Part shown: piece by piece, positions 1-10,863 of the stretch | Layout of the letters: every line of letters begins with the position of its first letter | Position numbering within the stretch: the stretch's first letter is position 1 | Translations under genes and position numbers: made by a program | Notes under the pieces: model-generated | Database searches by the model: none | What the model was told of the DNA's origin: nothing | Seen by the model: only the letters and a program-made list of their open reading frames with translations | Source: CAJXTB01 sp047626195 | Lineage (GTDB): Bacteria > Myxococcota_A > UBA796 > GCA-2862545 | Reading direction: 5' to 3' | Assembly (NCBI GenBank): GCA_047626195.1 | Contig: JBLHSN010000001.1 | Coordinates: 1 to 64,000, forward strand | Length of the DNA: 64,000 nucleotides

Positions 1-295
1 TGCGTAGTCGGTCGGGGGCGGCGAACGTGGACTGGAGGTGGACGTGGACGTCGATGAGCCCCGGGACCAGGGTTCGGCTTGTGCCGTCAACCACCGAAAT
101 GTTGGGGTCGCTCCACCCGTTTCCCACGGGCTCAATGCCGACTATGAGGCCTTCGGCAATTAGCACATCGCGTCTGGGCCCGACGTGTCCTTCGGCGTCC
201 ATCACGGCGACGTTTGTGATGACGGTCGGTAGAGCGGGCTCGGTGCTGTCAGCGAGGGGTGCTGCCGCACACCATGCGACGAGGAAGACAATCAC
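1..295 (-). CDS. Amidohydrolase family protein, N-terminal part (cut by window edge)
   Basis: The minus strand encodes about 98 residues before the window ends. The protein opens with a hydrophobic Sec-type signal (VIVFLVAWCAAAPLA), then a short beta-rich segment, then LVPGLIDVHVHLQ. That last stretch is the first metal-binding motif (HxH) of the amidohydrolase superfamily (imidazolonepropionase/dihydroorotase-like hydrolases). The GTG start overlaps the TGA stop of the upstream zinc-ribbon gene by 4 bases (GTGA), so translation is probably coupled. The catalytic centre lies outside the window, so the substrate cannot be inferred. It is probably a secreted or periplasmic hydrolase. Confidence 0.8.
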   Translation of the reverse strand, partial: MIVFLVAWCAAAPLADSTEPALPTVITNVAVMDAEGHVGPRRDVLIAEGLIVGIEPVGNGWSDPNISVVDGTSRTLVPGLIDVHVHLQSTFAAPDRLR

Positions 296-1059
296 ACTGC
301 GACCGGTGTGCCACATGCGGTGCAGAGAATCCGAATCTGGTCACGGCCGACGTCCCGAATGGTGTGCCTACATGCAGGACATGCCACGTTCTTGGTCGCC
401 TTACCTTCGGGCAGAGCTCGGCGGATCAGGGCATCGACAGCGCGCGTGCCCAGCGTCCGACGGAACGATTCCAGCGTGGCGAGAACCATGTTGCGGCCGT
501 ACTCATTGGGTGAATCTCCTTTGAGTGAAGCCGGGCAATCTACGTGGCCCAACAAGCTTTTGTACAGCGCGATTGCGCGGGCTAGCATCTCGCGAACCAC
601 ATCGACGTCGTTGGCGGACTTCAGACGTCGTGCTGCCGTTTTGAACCCACCCAGGGCATCTTGCAGGCGGGAGTCGAAGGTCATCAGCTCGCCGAGAACG
701 ACTTCCTCCTCCAACCACGAGAACTGCGCTTCGGTCGTCTTCTCAGGCAACAGGTCTGGGTTTAGACAGAGCTCAAGGCCCTTCGCTTCGTAGGCGAACA
801 TGCGCCAGGCACCTGGCTCATGACTACGGCGGGCCTGTTCCATGGACTGTACAACCACTGCCTGACGTTTCGTCAAGAACCGCTCGCGTGGGATGTCACC
901 TGGGTTGTCGTCAAGCTTGACCCACTTGCCCGTGGCCCATGTACCACTGCGGTCCAGCACCAGTAGGGCACCACAGTCACGACACAAAATGGTCAGGACC
1001 TCGGGGGCGACCTGACGGCGATTGGAACAAGAAGGACATTCAAAGTCGTCGAAACGCAT
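292..1059 (-). CDS. Double zinc-ribbon protein of unknown function
   Basis: This is a 255-aa protein with a Cys4 zinc ribbon at each end. The N-terminal ribbon has CPSC and CRDC pairs at residues 9-30, and the C-terminal one has CPAC and CTAC at residues 226-250. Between them lies a mostly helical region rich in Arg, Glu and Leu. No signal peptide or membrane segment is visible, so it is probably cytoplasmic. It sits downstream of boxB and a 75-aa protein on the same strand and is coupled by a 4-base overlap to the amidohydrolase gene. I do not recognise a named family. The twin ribbons suggest nucleic-acid or protein binding, but that is inference. Confidence 0.75.
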   Translation of the reverse strand: MRFDDFECPSCSNRRQVAPEVLTILCRDCGALLVLDRSGTWATGKWVKLDDNPGDIPRERFLTKRQAVVVQSMEQARRSHEPGAWRMFAYEAKGLELCLNPDLLPEKTTEAQFSWLEEEVVLGELMTFDSRLQDALGGFKTAARRLKSANDVDVVREMLARAIALYKSLLGHVDCPASLKGDSPNEYGRNMVLATLESFRRTLGTRAVDALIRRALPEGKATKNVACPACRHTIRDVGRDQIRILCTACGTPVAV

Positions 1060-1082
1060 GCAACTCCCAGACTACGCGGCCC

Positions 1083-1310
1083 CTATTCCGTTGGCGCGTA
1101 CAGTCTTGGGAATCGGCCTACCCGCCACTTGTCAAAGGCCTCAAGGTCCGTGATTTTCGCACTAGGCATACCCGGCATTGTCACCGTTATCCCTGACATG
1201 ACCTCGATCCGACAGGTGCGCACAAAAGCGCGTACCCTATCGTCGTTCTCTTGTGTTGGCTGCGCATAGAGCTTGATGAGGTCGGACAGCTGACGGTGAT
1301 GGACGTTCAT
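1083..1310 (-). CDS. Small protein coupled to boxB
   Basis: This 75-aa protein's ATG overlaps the boxB stop (ATGA, 4 bases), which is the main support for it being real. It has a charged N-terminal helix (VHHRQLSDLIKLYAQ), one central Cys and a C-terminal part ending in RFPRLYAPTE. No signal peptide, membrane span or known motif is visible. Its position suggests a function with BoxB or regulation by translation from the same mRNA. The family is not recognised. Confidence 0.6.
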   Translation of the reverse strand: MNVHHRQLSDLIKLYAQPTQENDDRVRAFVRTCRIEVMSGITVTMPGMPSAKITDLEAFDKWRVGRFPRLYAPTE

Positions 1311-2728
1311 CCGTCGAGCCGAACGTACTCGTACTCGACCTCATTCTTATTGATCCCACGTGCAGGGGGCGCAATCCAGTTGGCCATCTTGCCGTGTTCG
1401 TACACAGGCTTCATCAGCGAGTGGACGTACAAGCGCTCTTCGTCCGTCGGTAGCCACTCGTCTTTCTTGGCGGCGAAATGCTCTTCGGTGATGGGGGTGC
1501 CACTCGGGTCGAAGAACTGACCGCCGTACAAGCCTTGGCGGCGATGAAAGCGATGGTTGGGAAGGGTCACACGGAACCCACAGTCGAGCTTGTCGAGTGC
1601 GCGGTTCCACCGCTTGAGGACCAACTCACAGTCCTTGATGTACTCCTCGCGAAGCACCTCGTTCATGGCGTTGCGTAGCGGAACCTCATCATCGACCAGG
1701 ACGTCATCCTTGAGGACTTTCAGGGTCTTGCTGGCTTCGAGAGCCACGTGGTCATCCCACAGGTCATTTTCGCGGTAGCGGCCCTTGATGCCGTTCGCGA
1801 AGTAGTCGGCGGCGTTGGAACTGATCTCAGAGCCAAACAGGTCGATACTGTAGCTGAACCAGTAGTTGACGTACTTCTGAACGGTCTCGAGACGGATGCC
1901 ACCCAGGTTCCGTGGGTCGCCGTTGGAGTCTTGCTTGGTCAGCTCGGCGCTGCGGCGCAATACGCGCTGGATGCCACGTTCACCCACGAACATATGGTGG
2001 GCCTCTTCGGTCAGCATGAAGCGGCAGGTGCGTGAGAGTGGGTCGAATGCCGATTCGGCCAGGGACGCGAGCTGATATTTGCCGTCACGGTCGGTGAAGG
2101 TCGTGAAACAGAAGAAGGTCAGCCAGTCTGGACAGGTCTGGTTGAAAGCGTCGAGGATACGCGGCTTATCTTCGTCTCCCGAGCGGCGCTCCAGCAGGGT
2201 CTCCGCTTCTTCGCGACCGTCGCGGCCAAAGTAGCCGTGAAGCAGGTACACCATTGCCCATAGGTGGCGGCCCTCCTCGACATTGACTTGGAAGAGGTTT
2301 CGCAGGTCGTAGACGGACGGTGCAGTCTGTCCGAGGAATCGCTGCTGCTCGACGCTAGCGGGCTCGGTGTCGCCTTGGGTAACGATGATGCGCTGCAGAA
2401 CATTTCGGTACTCACCAGGCACTTCTTGCCAAACCGGCTTGCCGGCGTGGTCGCCGAAACCGATGGTGCGGTCCTTCTCGCGGTCCGCCAAGAAGATGCC
2501 CCATCGGTAATCTGGCATCTTCACGAAGCCGAAGTTTGCCCAGCCGTCGGCATCCGTACTCACCGCTGTGCGTAGGTAAACGTCAGAGGTCTGAAACCCT
2601 TCGGGCCCCATGTCCTGCCACCAATCGAGGAATGCGGGTTGCCACTTCTCCAGGGCTCGTTGAAGCCGACGGTTGTTCGACAGGTCGACGTTGTTTGGAA
2701 TCAGCTGCTGATAGTCGATACTGCTCAT
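1307..2728 (-). CDS. boxB: Benzoyl-CoA 2,3-epoxidase (oxygenase) component B
   Basis: This 473-aa protein matches the BoxB family closely from its first residues (MSSIDYQQLIPNNVDL) onward. BoxB is the diiron oxygenase that epoxidises benzoyl-CoA in the aerobic box pathway, working with the BoxA reductase and the BoxC ring-opening lyase. The two Glu/His helices of the diiron site are visible as VNVEEGRHLWAM (about residue 150) and LTEEAHHMFVGE (about residue 241). ATG 2728 is chosen over an upstream start because it gives the family N-terminus and has AGGGG about 8 bases upstream. Neither boxA, boxC nor a benzoate-CoA ligase gene is nearby, so the partner proteins must be encoded elsewhere if the pathway is complete. 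A small protein is coupled downstream. Confidence 0.9.
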   Translation of the reverse strand: MSSIDYQQLIPNNVDLSNNRRLQRALEKWQPAFLDWWQDMGPEGFQTSDVYLRTAVSTDADGWANFGFVKMPDYRWGIFLADREKDRTIGFGDHAGKPVWQEVPGEYRNVLQRIIVTQGDTEPASVEQQRFLGQTAPSVYDLRNLFQVNVEEGRHLWAMVYLLHGYFGRDGREEAETLLERRSGDEDKPRILDAFNQTCPDWLTFFCFTTFTDRDGKYQLASLAESAFDPLSRTCRFMLTEEAHHMFVGERGIQRVLRRSAELTKQDSNGDPRNLGGIRLETVQKYVNYWFSYSIDLFGSEISSNAADYFANGIKGRYRENDLWDDHVALEASKTLKVLKDDVLVDDEVPLRNAMNEVLREEYIKDCELVLKRWNRALDKLDCGFRVTLPNHRFHRRQGLYGGQFFDPSGTPITEEHFAAKKDEWLPTDEERLYVHSLMKPVYEHGKMANWIAPPARGINKNEVEYEYVRLDG

Positions 2729-2803
2729 GAAGAACCCCTGGCAAGATGACTTCGTATACCGCATCTGCGCGCAAACCGGACGCCCTACGTCGTTGCAGGC
2801 AGG

Positions 2804-3451
2804 CTAAAAGCGGAGGATGACGTCGCCAAGATTCGGTGAGCAGGCCTGGACCTCCGGCGCGTCACTGGACAGCAGCTGCGCGTGCAAGGTCGAGGATTGG
2901 CACGGCAGGCGATCAGGTTCAACGACTAGGCGCAGACTGGTGCTGGCTGCGTACGAGGCGAGTGGGGTCCCGATGAGATGGATGAATCCACTGTCATCGC
3001 CCACAAATCCGTTGAAGCGGAAGGTGCCGAGGCTTTGTTGGGTATCCGCAAGGGAGGCTCCTGGGTGCAGTCCTCCGGGAAGTTCCCATGCGGTTCCGAT
3101 GACATGAACCCAAGCCAGGGTCTGACGTGCTGGCGATTGCCAAACAACGCGCAGCTCGTGGTCTGTACCGGCGTGAATCACGGTACCTGCCTGGACTTGA
3201 CCCTCGCCAATGTCCACGTCTTGGTCCTTGAGTGCAGCTTCGCTGAGTCGCTCCGCTAAGCCCGCTCGCGTTGTGTCTGGGCGAAGTGGACCCACGTGTT
3301 CACCGGGAACAATGACTCCAAGCCCGGCATCTGGGTTCTGAACAACTCGGGGAGGGGGCAGGGTCGCATTGCGAATGGTGCCTTCGTTTTCACACTTGTT
3401 TGCTCCGCAAGCCGTAAGTGCGAGGCTGACGATGACAATGTCTAGTCGCAT
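2804..3451 (-). CDS. Putative lipoprotein
   Basis: This 215-aa protein begins with a short charged start and a hydrophobic stretch ending in the lipobox LTAC, so it should be lipidated at Cys15. The rest is soluble, beta-rich and contains four further cysteines (for example PCQSST and VQACSP), which may form disulfides in the periplasm. The ATG lies inside the end of the zinc-ribbon/TPR gene (10-base overlap), so the two are an operon. No conserved family is recognised. Confidence 0.75.
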   Translation of the reverse strand: MRLDIVIVSLALTACGANKCENEGTIRNATLPPPRVVQNPDAGLGVIVPGEHVGPLRPDTTRAGLAERLSEAALKDQDVDIGEGQVQAGTVIHAGTDHELRVVWQSPARQTLAWVHVIGTAWELPGGLHPGASLADTQQSLGTFRFNGFVGDDSGFIHLIGTPLASYAASTSLRLVVEPDRLPCQSSTLHAQLLSSDAPEVQACSPNLGDVILRF

Positions 3452-4803
3452 GTGAGTCCGTTGCGTCCCAGTAGAGCTGCGACTTCACGACGTGTTTCGG
3501 TATTCGCGCCGGCCAATGAGCGGCACAGGTAGAATGTGGCGGCCTGTGGGTTGCCTTGGCGAACCAGGCTGTAGCCGTAGCCGTAGTTCGCTTCAGCATC
3601 CGAGGGGCGTTCAGCCATTGCTCTGTCGAAGGCAGCTGCAGCGGCAAGCGGATCATTCTCTACCGATGACCAACCGCGGTCTATGAGAGCTTGTCGACTC
3701 GGTCGGGTGGGGCGAGCCGCGGGTTGGGGGGCGACAACAGGTAGAGAGACTGGGGTGGGCTCCGGAGCGACAGCTGGTTCGGTGGTGGGCTCGGCCTCGA
3801 CCTCGGCCTGTGGTTCTGCGGCAGAGAGGGGTGATGCCACCGGCGCGGTGGCATCGACAGGTTCTGCGTCGTCAACAGCATCTTCCTCTCCGATCAAGCC
3901 CGGTACGCCCGGGGGCTCCTGTTGGGTTGGCGTTAGAGGCTCGTCTGGTGGTGGCGAGCCAGCGTTGGTAAGGGCTCTCCCTTGCCAGGCCAGGTACCCG
4001 ACCGCAGCAAGTGCGAGGAAGATAGCTAGCCATGTTGCCGTGGCTACTTGGACGAGACGGCGCCGGGTCCGAGACCGTTTGCGTGTCCACTCGGTCAGGG
4101 CTGGGTCATCGAGCGCTGCGGGAGCCCGATTGGGTGGTCGAGGTGCCGTGGTCTTCTGCGAGACCGGTGTGGCTTGGCGAGCTGCGTTAGCGTTGTCGAT
4201 CTCTTCGGTAGCATCTGGGTCTTTGGGTAAGTCGAAGGTCGGTCCTTGGCGGCCGGGAGCTGCACTTCCAAAATTTCCCAGCTCGGGTTCTCCGGTCGGC
4301 GCGACGTCGGGCATCATCGTGGGGGAGGACCCTCGACGTTCCGAGTCGCGGAAGATGGGCGGAGCCGGCGTTGATGTGCGCGCGGACTTCAGCGATCGGC
4401 GACGTGGTCCTGCAGAGCGGGGCGTGTGCGGCGTTGGGACTGGCGCTTCCGGTAGCCCTTCAGGTGGTGGTTCGCGCTTTGGCGGCGGCTCGCTGGTGAC
4501 GGCGTGCCCGTCGACCACAGTTGGCGCTTGCGTTTCCTCAGTCGATGGATCCGGAGGTAGCAGTACCTGGGTGTACAAGGGTTGAGGGGGACTTGGGTCT
4601 TTGTGGATCCAACGTGGTGGAGGGGCGCTGGGGGTCGCGGTCGACAGTGGAACCGGCGTGCGGACGTCTTGTCCACCCGCAGCGATGACGTCAAGATCAG
4701 ACGCGTCCATCAGGACGGCGCCACACCGGACGCAGGCTTCGACCTCGAATCCGCGAACTTTTCTTAGAGCCGTGGGCCCACCGCAGCGACTACACGGCTT
4801 CAC
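3442..4803 (-). CDS. Zinc-ribbon, single-pass membrane protein with C-terminal TPR
   Basis: This 453-aa protein has three parts. Residues 1-30 form a Cys4 zinc ribbon (CSRCGG and CVRCGA), with no signal peptide. Residues 30-245 are a Pro/Ser/Thr-rich, probably disordered linker. One transmembrane helix lies at about 250-272 (VATATWLAIFLALAAVGYLAW), followed by a second Pro/Glu/Ala-rich linker and a C-terminal TPR-like segment (WSSVENDPLAAAAAFDRAM onward). The zinc ribbon should be cytoplasmic and the TPR periplasmic. This architecture is common among uncharacterised myxobacterial proteins. The start is GTG. It overlaps the downstream lipoprotein gene by 10 bases, suggesting the two act together at the envelope. 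Confidence 0.75.
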   Translation of the reverse strand: MKPCSRCGGPTALRKVRGFEVEACVRCGAVLMDASDLDVIAAGGQDVRTPVPLSTATPSAPPPRWIHKDPSPPQPLYTQVLLPPDPSTEETQAPTVVDGHAVTSEPPPKREPPPEGLPEAPVPTPHTPRSAGPRRRSLKSARTSTPAPPIFRDSERRGSSPTMMPDVAPTGEPELGNFGSAAPGRQGPTFDLPKDPDATEEIDNANAARQATPVSQKTTAPRPPNRAPAALDDPALTEWTRKRSRTRRRLVQVATATWLAIFLALAAVGYLAWQGRALTNAGSPPPDEPLTPTQQEPPGVPGLIGEEDAVDDAEPVDATAPVASPLSAAEPQAEVEAEPTTEPAVAPEPTPVSLPVVAPQPAARPTRPSRQALIDRGWSSVENDPLAAAAAFDRAMAERPSDAEANYGYGYSLVRQGNPQAATFYLCRSLAGANTETRREVAALLGRNGLTCD

Positions 4804-4906
4804 GACAAGAACCTTGGACGAGGAGGGGGGACGTTCACGGAGTCCACCTTACCAGAGTGCGACGTTCGTGACGTGCAGGTCGGAAGACACTGTGTCATGG
4901 TTGCTC

Positions 4907-5575
4907 ATGCGCTTGTTGTGGTTCACCTGCTGGTTAGGATTCGTTGTCGGCTGTCCGCCGGTAGACAGCGGGTCAGACACGTCCCAAGACACGTCCGTTA
5001 CTGGGACGGATCACTCCGAGGTTGAACCGGACAGTTCGGTAGATCCAGGCACGGACCCCGAACCGACGGATCTCGACCAAGACGGCGCCTTTGTGCCGGA
5101 TGACTGCGATGACCGCGAGCCGGAGGTGTTTCCCGGCGCGGAGGAGGTCTGGGATGGCCAAGACAACGACTGTGACGGACATGTGGATGGTCAGGGGACG
5201 TTCAGCGGCCAACATACGCTTATGGCAACCGCGATTGTGGAGGGGCAGACACGGCGGACGACGGTCGTATGCGACGTGGTGCTGACGCGAGCGACGGTCG
5301 TGATTGGCTACACCATTGACTGCGACGTTGCATCCGATGATGACTTGGCGATTCAGCTGCTGGGCGAAAGCCTCAGCATCACGCCTGAAGACAACGTGGC
5401 CATCGATGGTGAATGGGACGGATTGACGAGCGTGCAAAGCGTGGCCCCGTGGCAAGCGACGGGCTCCGGGACTGCCTCATGGTCGGATGACATGACCGAA
5501 TTGGTGCTGACGTCGTCGCTGCAGTCTTCCAGCCTGCGGCTCAGTGGCTCGGGTGTGCTCGTCCGCGAAGAGTAA
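4907..5575 (+). CDS. Lipoprotein with MopE-type metal-binding motif
   Basis: The predicted protein is 222 aa. ATG 4907 gives a clean signal (MRLLWFTCWLGFVVGC) with lipobox VVGC; a longer reading frame upstream lacks this. After an acidic Ser/Thr/Asp linker comes one copy of the Asp/Cys motif DLDQDG..PDDCDD..VFPGAEEVWDGQDNDCDG, at about residues 60-95. It is the repeat of MopE-like copper/calcium-binding proteins, very common in myxobacterial surface proteins. The C-terminal part is beta-rich with two cysteines. It is probably surface or periplasmic. It is divergent from the zinc-ribbon/TPR gene, with about 100 bases between them for promoters. Confidence 0.8.
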   Translation: MRLLWFTCWLGFVVGCPPVDSGSDTSQDTSVTGTDHSEVEPDSSVDPGTDPEPTDLDQDGAFVPDDCDDREPEVFPGAEEVWDGQDNDCDGHVDGQGTFSGQHTLMATAIVEGQTRRTTVVCDVVLTRATVVIGYTIDCDVASDDDLAIQLLGESLSITPEDNVAIDGEWDGLTSVQSVAPWQATGSGTASWSDDMTELVLTSSLQSSSLRLSGSGVLVREE

Positions 5576-5609
5576 GAGCGTTCGGTTAGGGCGTCTGCGG
5601 AGGTGTGAG

Positions 5610-6623
5610 CTGCTAGATGTGATTGTCATTGGCGCGGGTGTGTCTGGCCTTAGCTGTGCCCGAATCCTAGAAGAGGCGGGGCTCTCGGTTGAGCTGCTGG
5701 AAAAGTCTCGTGGCGTGGGAGGGCGGTGCCACACTCGGCGAATTGAGGGCCAACCGGTAGACATGGGAGTCGCGTTTCTCCACGGCGACAATCCTGTCTT
5801 TCTCCAAGCGCTCGACACCTATGTTGGCGATGTAGCCTTCGAATGGCCGGTGTCTCTGTCCGGTGAGGGACCCACCTGCGCGCCGCGTGGGCTGGCGCCA
5901 TCGGTTCGACGTGTTGCTCTGCCGGAAGGCCTGAATGCCTTTCCGAAAGCCCTGGCGGCTGGGCTTACGATTCACTTTCAAACGCTGGTGCAGTCGATAG
6001 AGATGGCCGGTGGCGCGTGCCGGGTGATGTCCGACGCTGGCGTCATGTACGAAGCACGCAAGGTAGTCCTGGCCATTCCGCTCGAGCAGGCTGGTGATTT
6101 GCTCGATACTATCGACCCGTCATCCAAGGATGTCGCCGGTCTCCGGGCATTGATGCGTATGTGTTCGTCGTCGGCATGTCTGGCGGTCGGCGCATTGTAT
6201 CCAGCGTCATCTCCGGACCCTGGCTTTGACCTCATGCACCCTTCGATGTCCTCGTGTATCGCTCTGGTAAGTCACGACTCGTCAAAGAGAACTGCCCACG
6301 CATACCGTGCTCTCGTCTTCCAGGGGCGGACGAGTTGGTCCAGAGAACGCCTAGAAGCGCCGAAAGACCTCTGGTCGCTCGCTCTTTTGGAAGAAGCGGG
6401 CCGATTACTCGGGACTTGGGCTTGTCGGCCTCTTTTCATCCATGAGCATCGCTGGCGCTTCGCACGGATTGACGGTGCGCCTGCGTTCCGTCAGCCAGTG
6501 CTTACCGAGGTTGGCGGCGCTACGTTGGGGGTGACGGGCGAGGGGTTCAGCGAGTCTGGTGGCGTCGAAGGCGCCTTCATCGCAGGACATGACCTCGCAA
6601 CACGACTTTTGGAGGTCCTGTGA
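5610..6623 (+). CDS. Renalase-like FAD-dependent amine oxidase/oxidoreductase
   Basis: The N-terminus carries a classic FAD/NAD Rossmann motif (VIVIGAGVSGLSCARIL), then EKSRGVGGRCHTRR, which is typical of the renalase/NAD(P)-dependent amine-oxidase family. The C-terminus keeps the second FAD contact region (GEGFSESGGVEGAFIAGHDLA). The start is uncertain. The frame is open back to GTG 5544, but that would overlap the previous lipoprotein and add an unlikely basic leader. CTG 5610 lies 6 bases after GGAGG (5599-5603) and gives the expected N-terminus (about 337 aa); GTG 5619 is another option. The gene is coupled to ribA by a 4-base overlap. Confidence 0.8.
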   Translation: MLDVIVIGAGVSGLSCARILEEAGLSVELLEKSRGVGGRCHTRRIEGQPVDMGVAFLHGDNPVFLQALDTYVGDVAFEWPVSLSGEGPTCAPRGLAPSVRRVALPEGLNAFPKALAAGLTIHFQTLVQSIEMAGGACRVMSDAGVMYEARKVVLAIPLEQAGDLLDTIDPSSKDVAGLRALMRMCSSSACLAVGALYPASSPDPGFDLMHPSMSSCIALVSHDSSKRTAHAYRALVFQGRTSWSRERLEAPKDLWSLALLEEAGRLLGTWACRPLFIHEHRWRFARIDGAPAFRQPVLTEVGGATLGVTGEGFSESGGVEGAFIAGHDLATRLLEVL

Positions 6624-7330
6624 ATACTTTGAGCGAACGCAACCTCTCGGACTTGGTCGAGCGCGACCAAGATCACGAGTGCTCTGGATACGGCAAGAAC
6701 AACGTCTGTGTCCGAGTGGTAGCTGTCGCTGAACTGCCCACCGAATTCGGGCTGTTCAAGATTGTTGCCTTTTGGAATAACCGGGATGGGAAGGACCACG
6801 TTGCCATCATCAAGGGCAACGTCGTCGGCGCGTCCTCTGTGCCGATTCGTATCCACAGCGAATGCTTGACGGGCGATGCTTTGGGTTCCGTGCGCTGCGA
6901 CTGCCGCGCTCAATTGCACGCATCTTTGCGACGCATCGCTGACGAAGAAGTCGGAGCCGTTCTGTACCTGCGTCAGGAGGGCAGAGGCATTGGTTTGATG
7001 AACAAGATTCGAGCCTATTCCCTGCAGGACGGTGGCCTAGACACGGTCGATGCCAATCTAGCGTTGGGATTTCGCGATGATGAGCGTGAGTACAGCGTTG
7101 CTGCGCACATGGTCACCAGCCTCAACATTCAGTCGATCCGCCTCATCACCAACAATCCGAACAAGATTGGGCAGATGCGCGAGCTCGGGATCAATGTTGA
7201 GGGGCGGATTCCACATGTGATGCCGTTGACTCCCGAGAACGCGGACTACCTGCGCACGAAGGTAGAGCGGTCGGGTCACCTGATTGAGCAAGCGGACCTC
7301 GTACTTCCCAACGCCACAGACCAAGCGTAG
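6620..7330 (+). CDS. ribA: GTP cyclohydrolase II
   Basis: This 236-aa protein catalyses the first step of riboflavin synthesis, converting GTP to a 2,5-diaminopyrimidine phosphate plus formate and pyrophosphate. The zinc-binding cysteines are visible as C82, C93 and C95 in SECLTGDALGSVRCDCRAQ, followed by the catalytic and phosphate-binding stretch LRQEGRGIGL and the later TNNPNKI motif. The domain stands alone without a fused RibB. GTG 6620 overlaps the previous TGA (GTGA) and has GGAGG upstream. The upstream flavoprotein in the same operon is a plausible user of the product. An extra N-terminal segment of about 30 residues includes two cysteines of unknown role. Confidence 0.93.
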   Translation: MNTLSERNLSDLVERDQDHECSGYGKNNVCVRVVAVAELPTEFGLFKIVAFWNNRDGKDHVAIIKGNVVGASSVPIRIHSECLTGDALGSVRCDCRAQLHASLRRIADEEVGAVLYLRQEGRGIGLMNKIRAYSLQDGGLDTVDANLALGFRDDEREYSVAAHMVTSLNIQSIRLITNNPNKIGQMRELGINVEGRIPHVMPLTPENADYLRTKVERSGHLIEQADLVLPNATDQA

Positions 7331-7867
7331 CCTCGTTGCGCTGCCTCCGGGCGGCGCGACGTTGGGCATTTGAGTGCTGCTGCGGGAGTTGTGTAGGGAC
7401 TGTTCGTCACATGCTGACATGCGCGGCTGGTACGGAGTTCGGTCTCGCTGGGGTGTAGGAACCACTGGACGATGTGCCTGTCTACCGTCGTAACTGGTAC
7501 CGCTGTCCTCCTAGGGGTCCTCCTCGGCGGCTTGACCATGAGGTCCGTCAGCAAGAGTCCACCCGCGGACGTAGCCTCGGCGCCGTCACTGGGCCTCCGG
7601 CCAATTGGCAGGCGGAATGCTGCTGCGTAGATGGTGAACCGTGCACCACCGAATGGCACATTGCGCGTGGGCATGGCAACCAGATGGTCATCACCATCCT
7701 TCCTGTGAGCCTTGGCTTGAGTGAGTCGCAGGCACGTTTCATGGTTTGACTTCGCGAGCCTTTGATGACGCTTGTGGGTACGGTGGAGGAACTCAAGCGA
7801 CGCCAGCTGTCGTCCGATGTCTGCGACAAACTACGGTTAGTCGCTCGCAGCACCATGATGGTGACGG
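7331..7867 (+). other. Stretch without a supported gene; possible degraded kinase remnant
   Basis: About 540 bases follow ribA without an intact recognisable gene on either strand. The plus strand holds short frames broken by stops. One (7765-7923, 52 codons) reads EELKRRQ...VARSTMMVTDVLDH, weakly like the second helix of a histidine-kinase dimerisation domain. Because the next gene is a receiver-Hpt protein, this may be the worn remains of a kinase that once preceded it. This is a weak inference, with no family motif strong enough to call. Confidence 0.3.
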
Positions 7868-8641
7868 ATGTCTTGGACCACGATGGTGGGGGCGAAGTCG
7901 TCGGAGCGGATGGCCGCGAGTGATTTGCTGGTGCATCCGGGACGTTCGCAACGGTGTGTACTGGTCGTCGAAGACAACGACGTCAACGCCGTCATCTTGC
8001 GCCGTAGCTTGACCAATCTGGGGCTCGATTCACACCGGGCTGTTGACGGAACTCAGGCGTTAAGGGCGCTGCGGGAGTTTCTGTTCGACGCGGTTCTGAT
8101 GGACTGTCAGATGCTGGTAATGGATGGCTATGAAGCCACTCAGCGCATACGAGCAACACCAAGTCTCGCCCACCTTCCGGTGACTGCGCAATCCCGAATG
8201 GATGACCACTTGACCAAGCCGGTACGACTAGAAGAGCTTCGGGCTGTTTTAGAGGCGTGGGTCGGACCGATGCAGGTCACCCACAGTATTGCTGGCCAAT
8301 ACGCGGTGAATTTCGACACCCTCGACCGGCTGCGAGCACTTCTCGTAGCCGAATTTGACGCGACGGTTCGGCTGTTCTTGACGGATGCTGGGGGTGCATT
8401 GACGGTCGTAGAGGAAGTCTTCGAATCCGGCGACTGGGAACAGTTGGGACGAGCCGCGCACTCTCTGAAGTCGACGTCTGCATACGTTGGCGCCACGTCT
8501 GTGTCCGAGACCTGTTCGCGCATCGTGCAGCAAGCACGAGACCAGAAGGCTCACCAGATGGATGCGATGCTCTTGGGACTGCGCAGGGGTGTGGAGGTGG
8601 CTTCGGCAGCGTTGAAAGACCAGCTCGGTCGCGCTCACTGA
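7868..8641 (+). CDS. Response regulator with receiver and Hpt domains; receiver shortened
   Basis: This protein of up to 257 aa has a receiver domain (about 30-128) and a histidine phosphotransfer domain (about 150-250). The receiver keeps the acidic pair E35/D36, the phospho-acceptor D79 (VLMDCQM) and K117 (LTKP). Between LPVTA and MDDHLTKP about 16 residues of the usual segment (alpha-4 region) are missing, and MPVMDG has become MLVMDG. The Hpt histidine is H198 in AAHSLKSTSAYVG. ATG 7910, with GGAG upstream, may be the true start. It faces the broken hybrid kinase, and the pair probably once formed a multistep phosphorelay. The receiver may be inactive. Confidence 0.7.
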   Translation: MSWTTMVGAKSSERMAASDLLVHPGRSQRCVLVVEDNDVNAVILRRSLTNLGLDSHRAVDGTQALRALREFLFDAVLMDCQMLVMDGYEATQRIRATPSLAHLPVTAQSRMDDHLTKPVRLEELRAVLEAWVGPMQVTHSIAGQYAVNFDTLDRLRALLVAEFDATVRLFLTDAGGALTVVEEVFESGDWEQLGRAAHSLKSTSAYVGATSVSETCSRIVQQARDQKAHQMDAMLLGLRRGVEVASAALKDQLGRAH

Positions 8642-8661
8642 ACTACCGTAGATGAGGGCCG

Positions 8662-10863
<2,202 letters not shown>

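Noticed and set aside
3683..4585. 300-codon open frame on the plus strand
   Set aside because: It is the antisense of the zinc-ribbon/TPR gene; composition (Gly/Ser/Ala runs) reflects the Pro/Ala/Thr-rich linker. No start context or domains.
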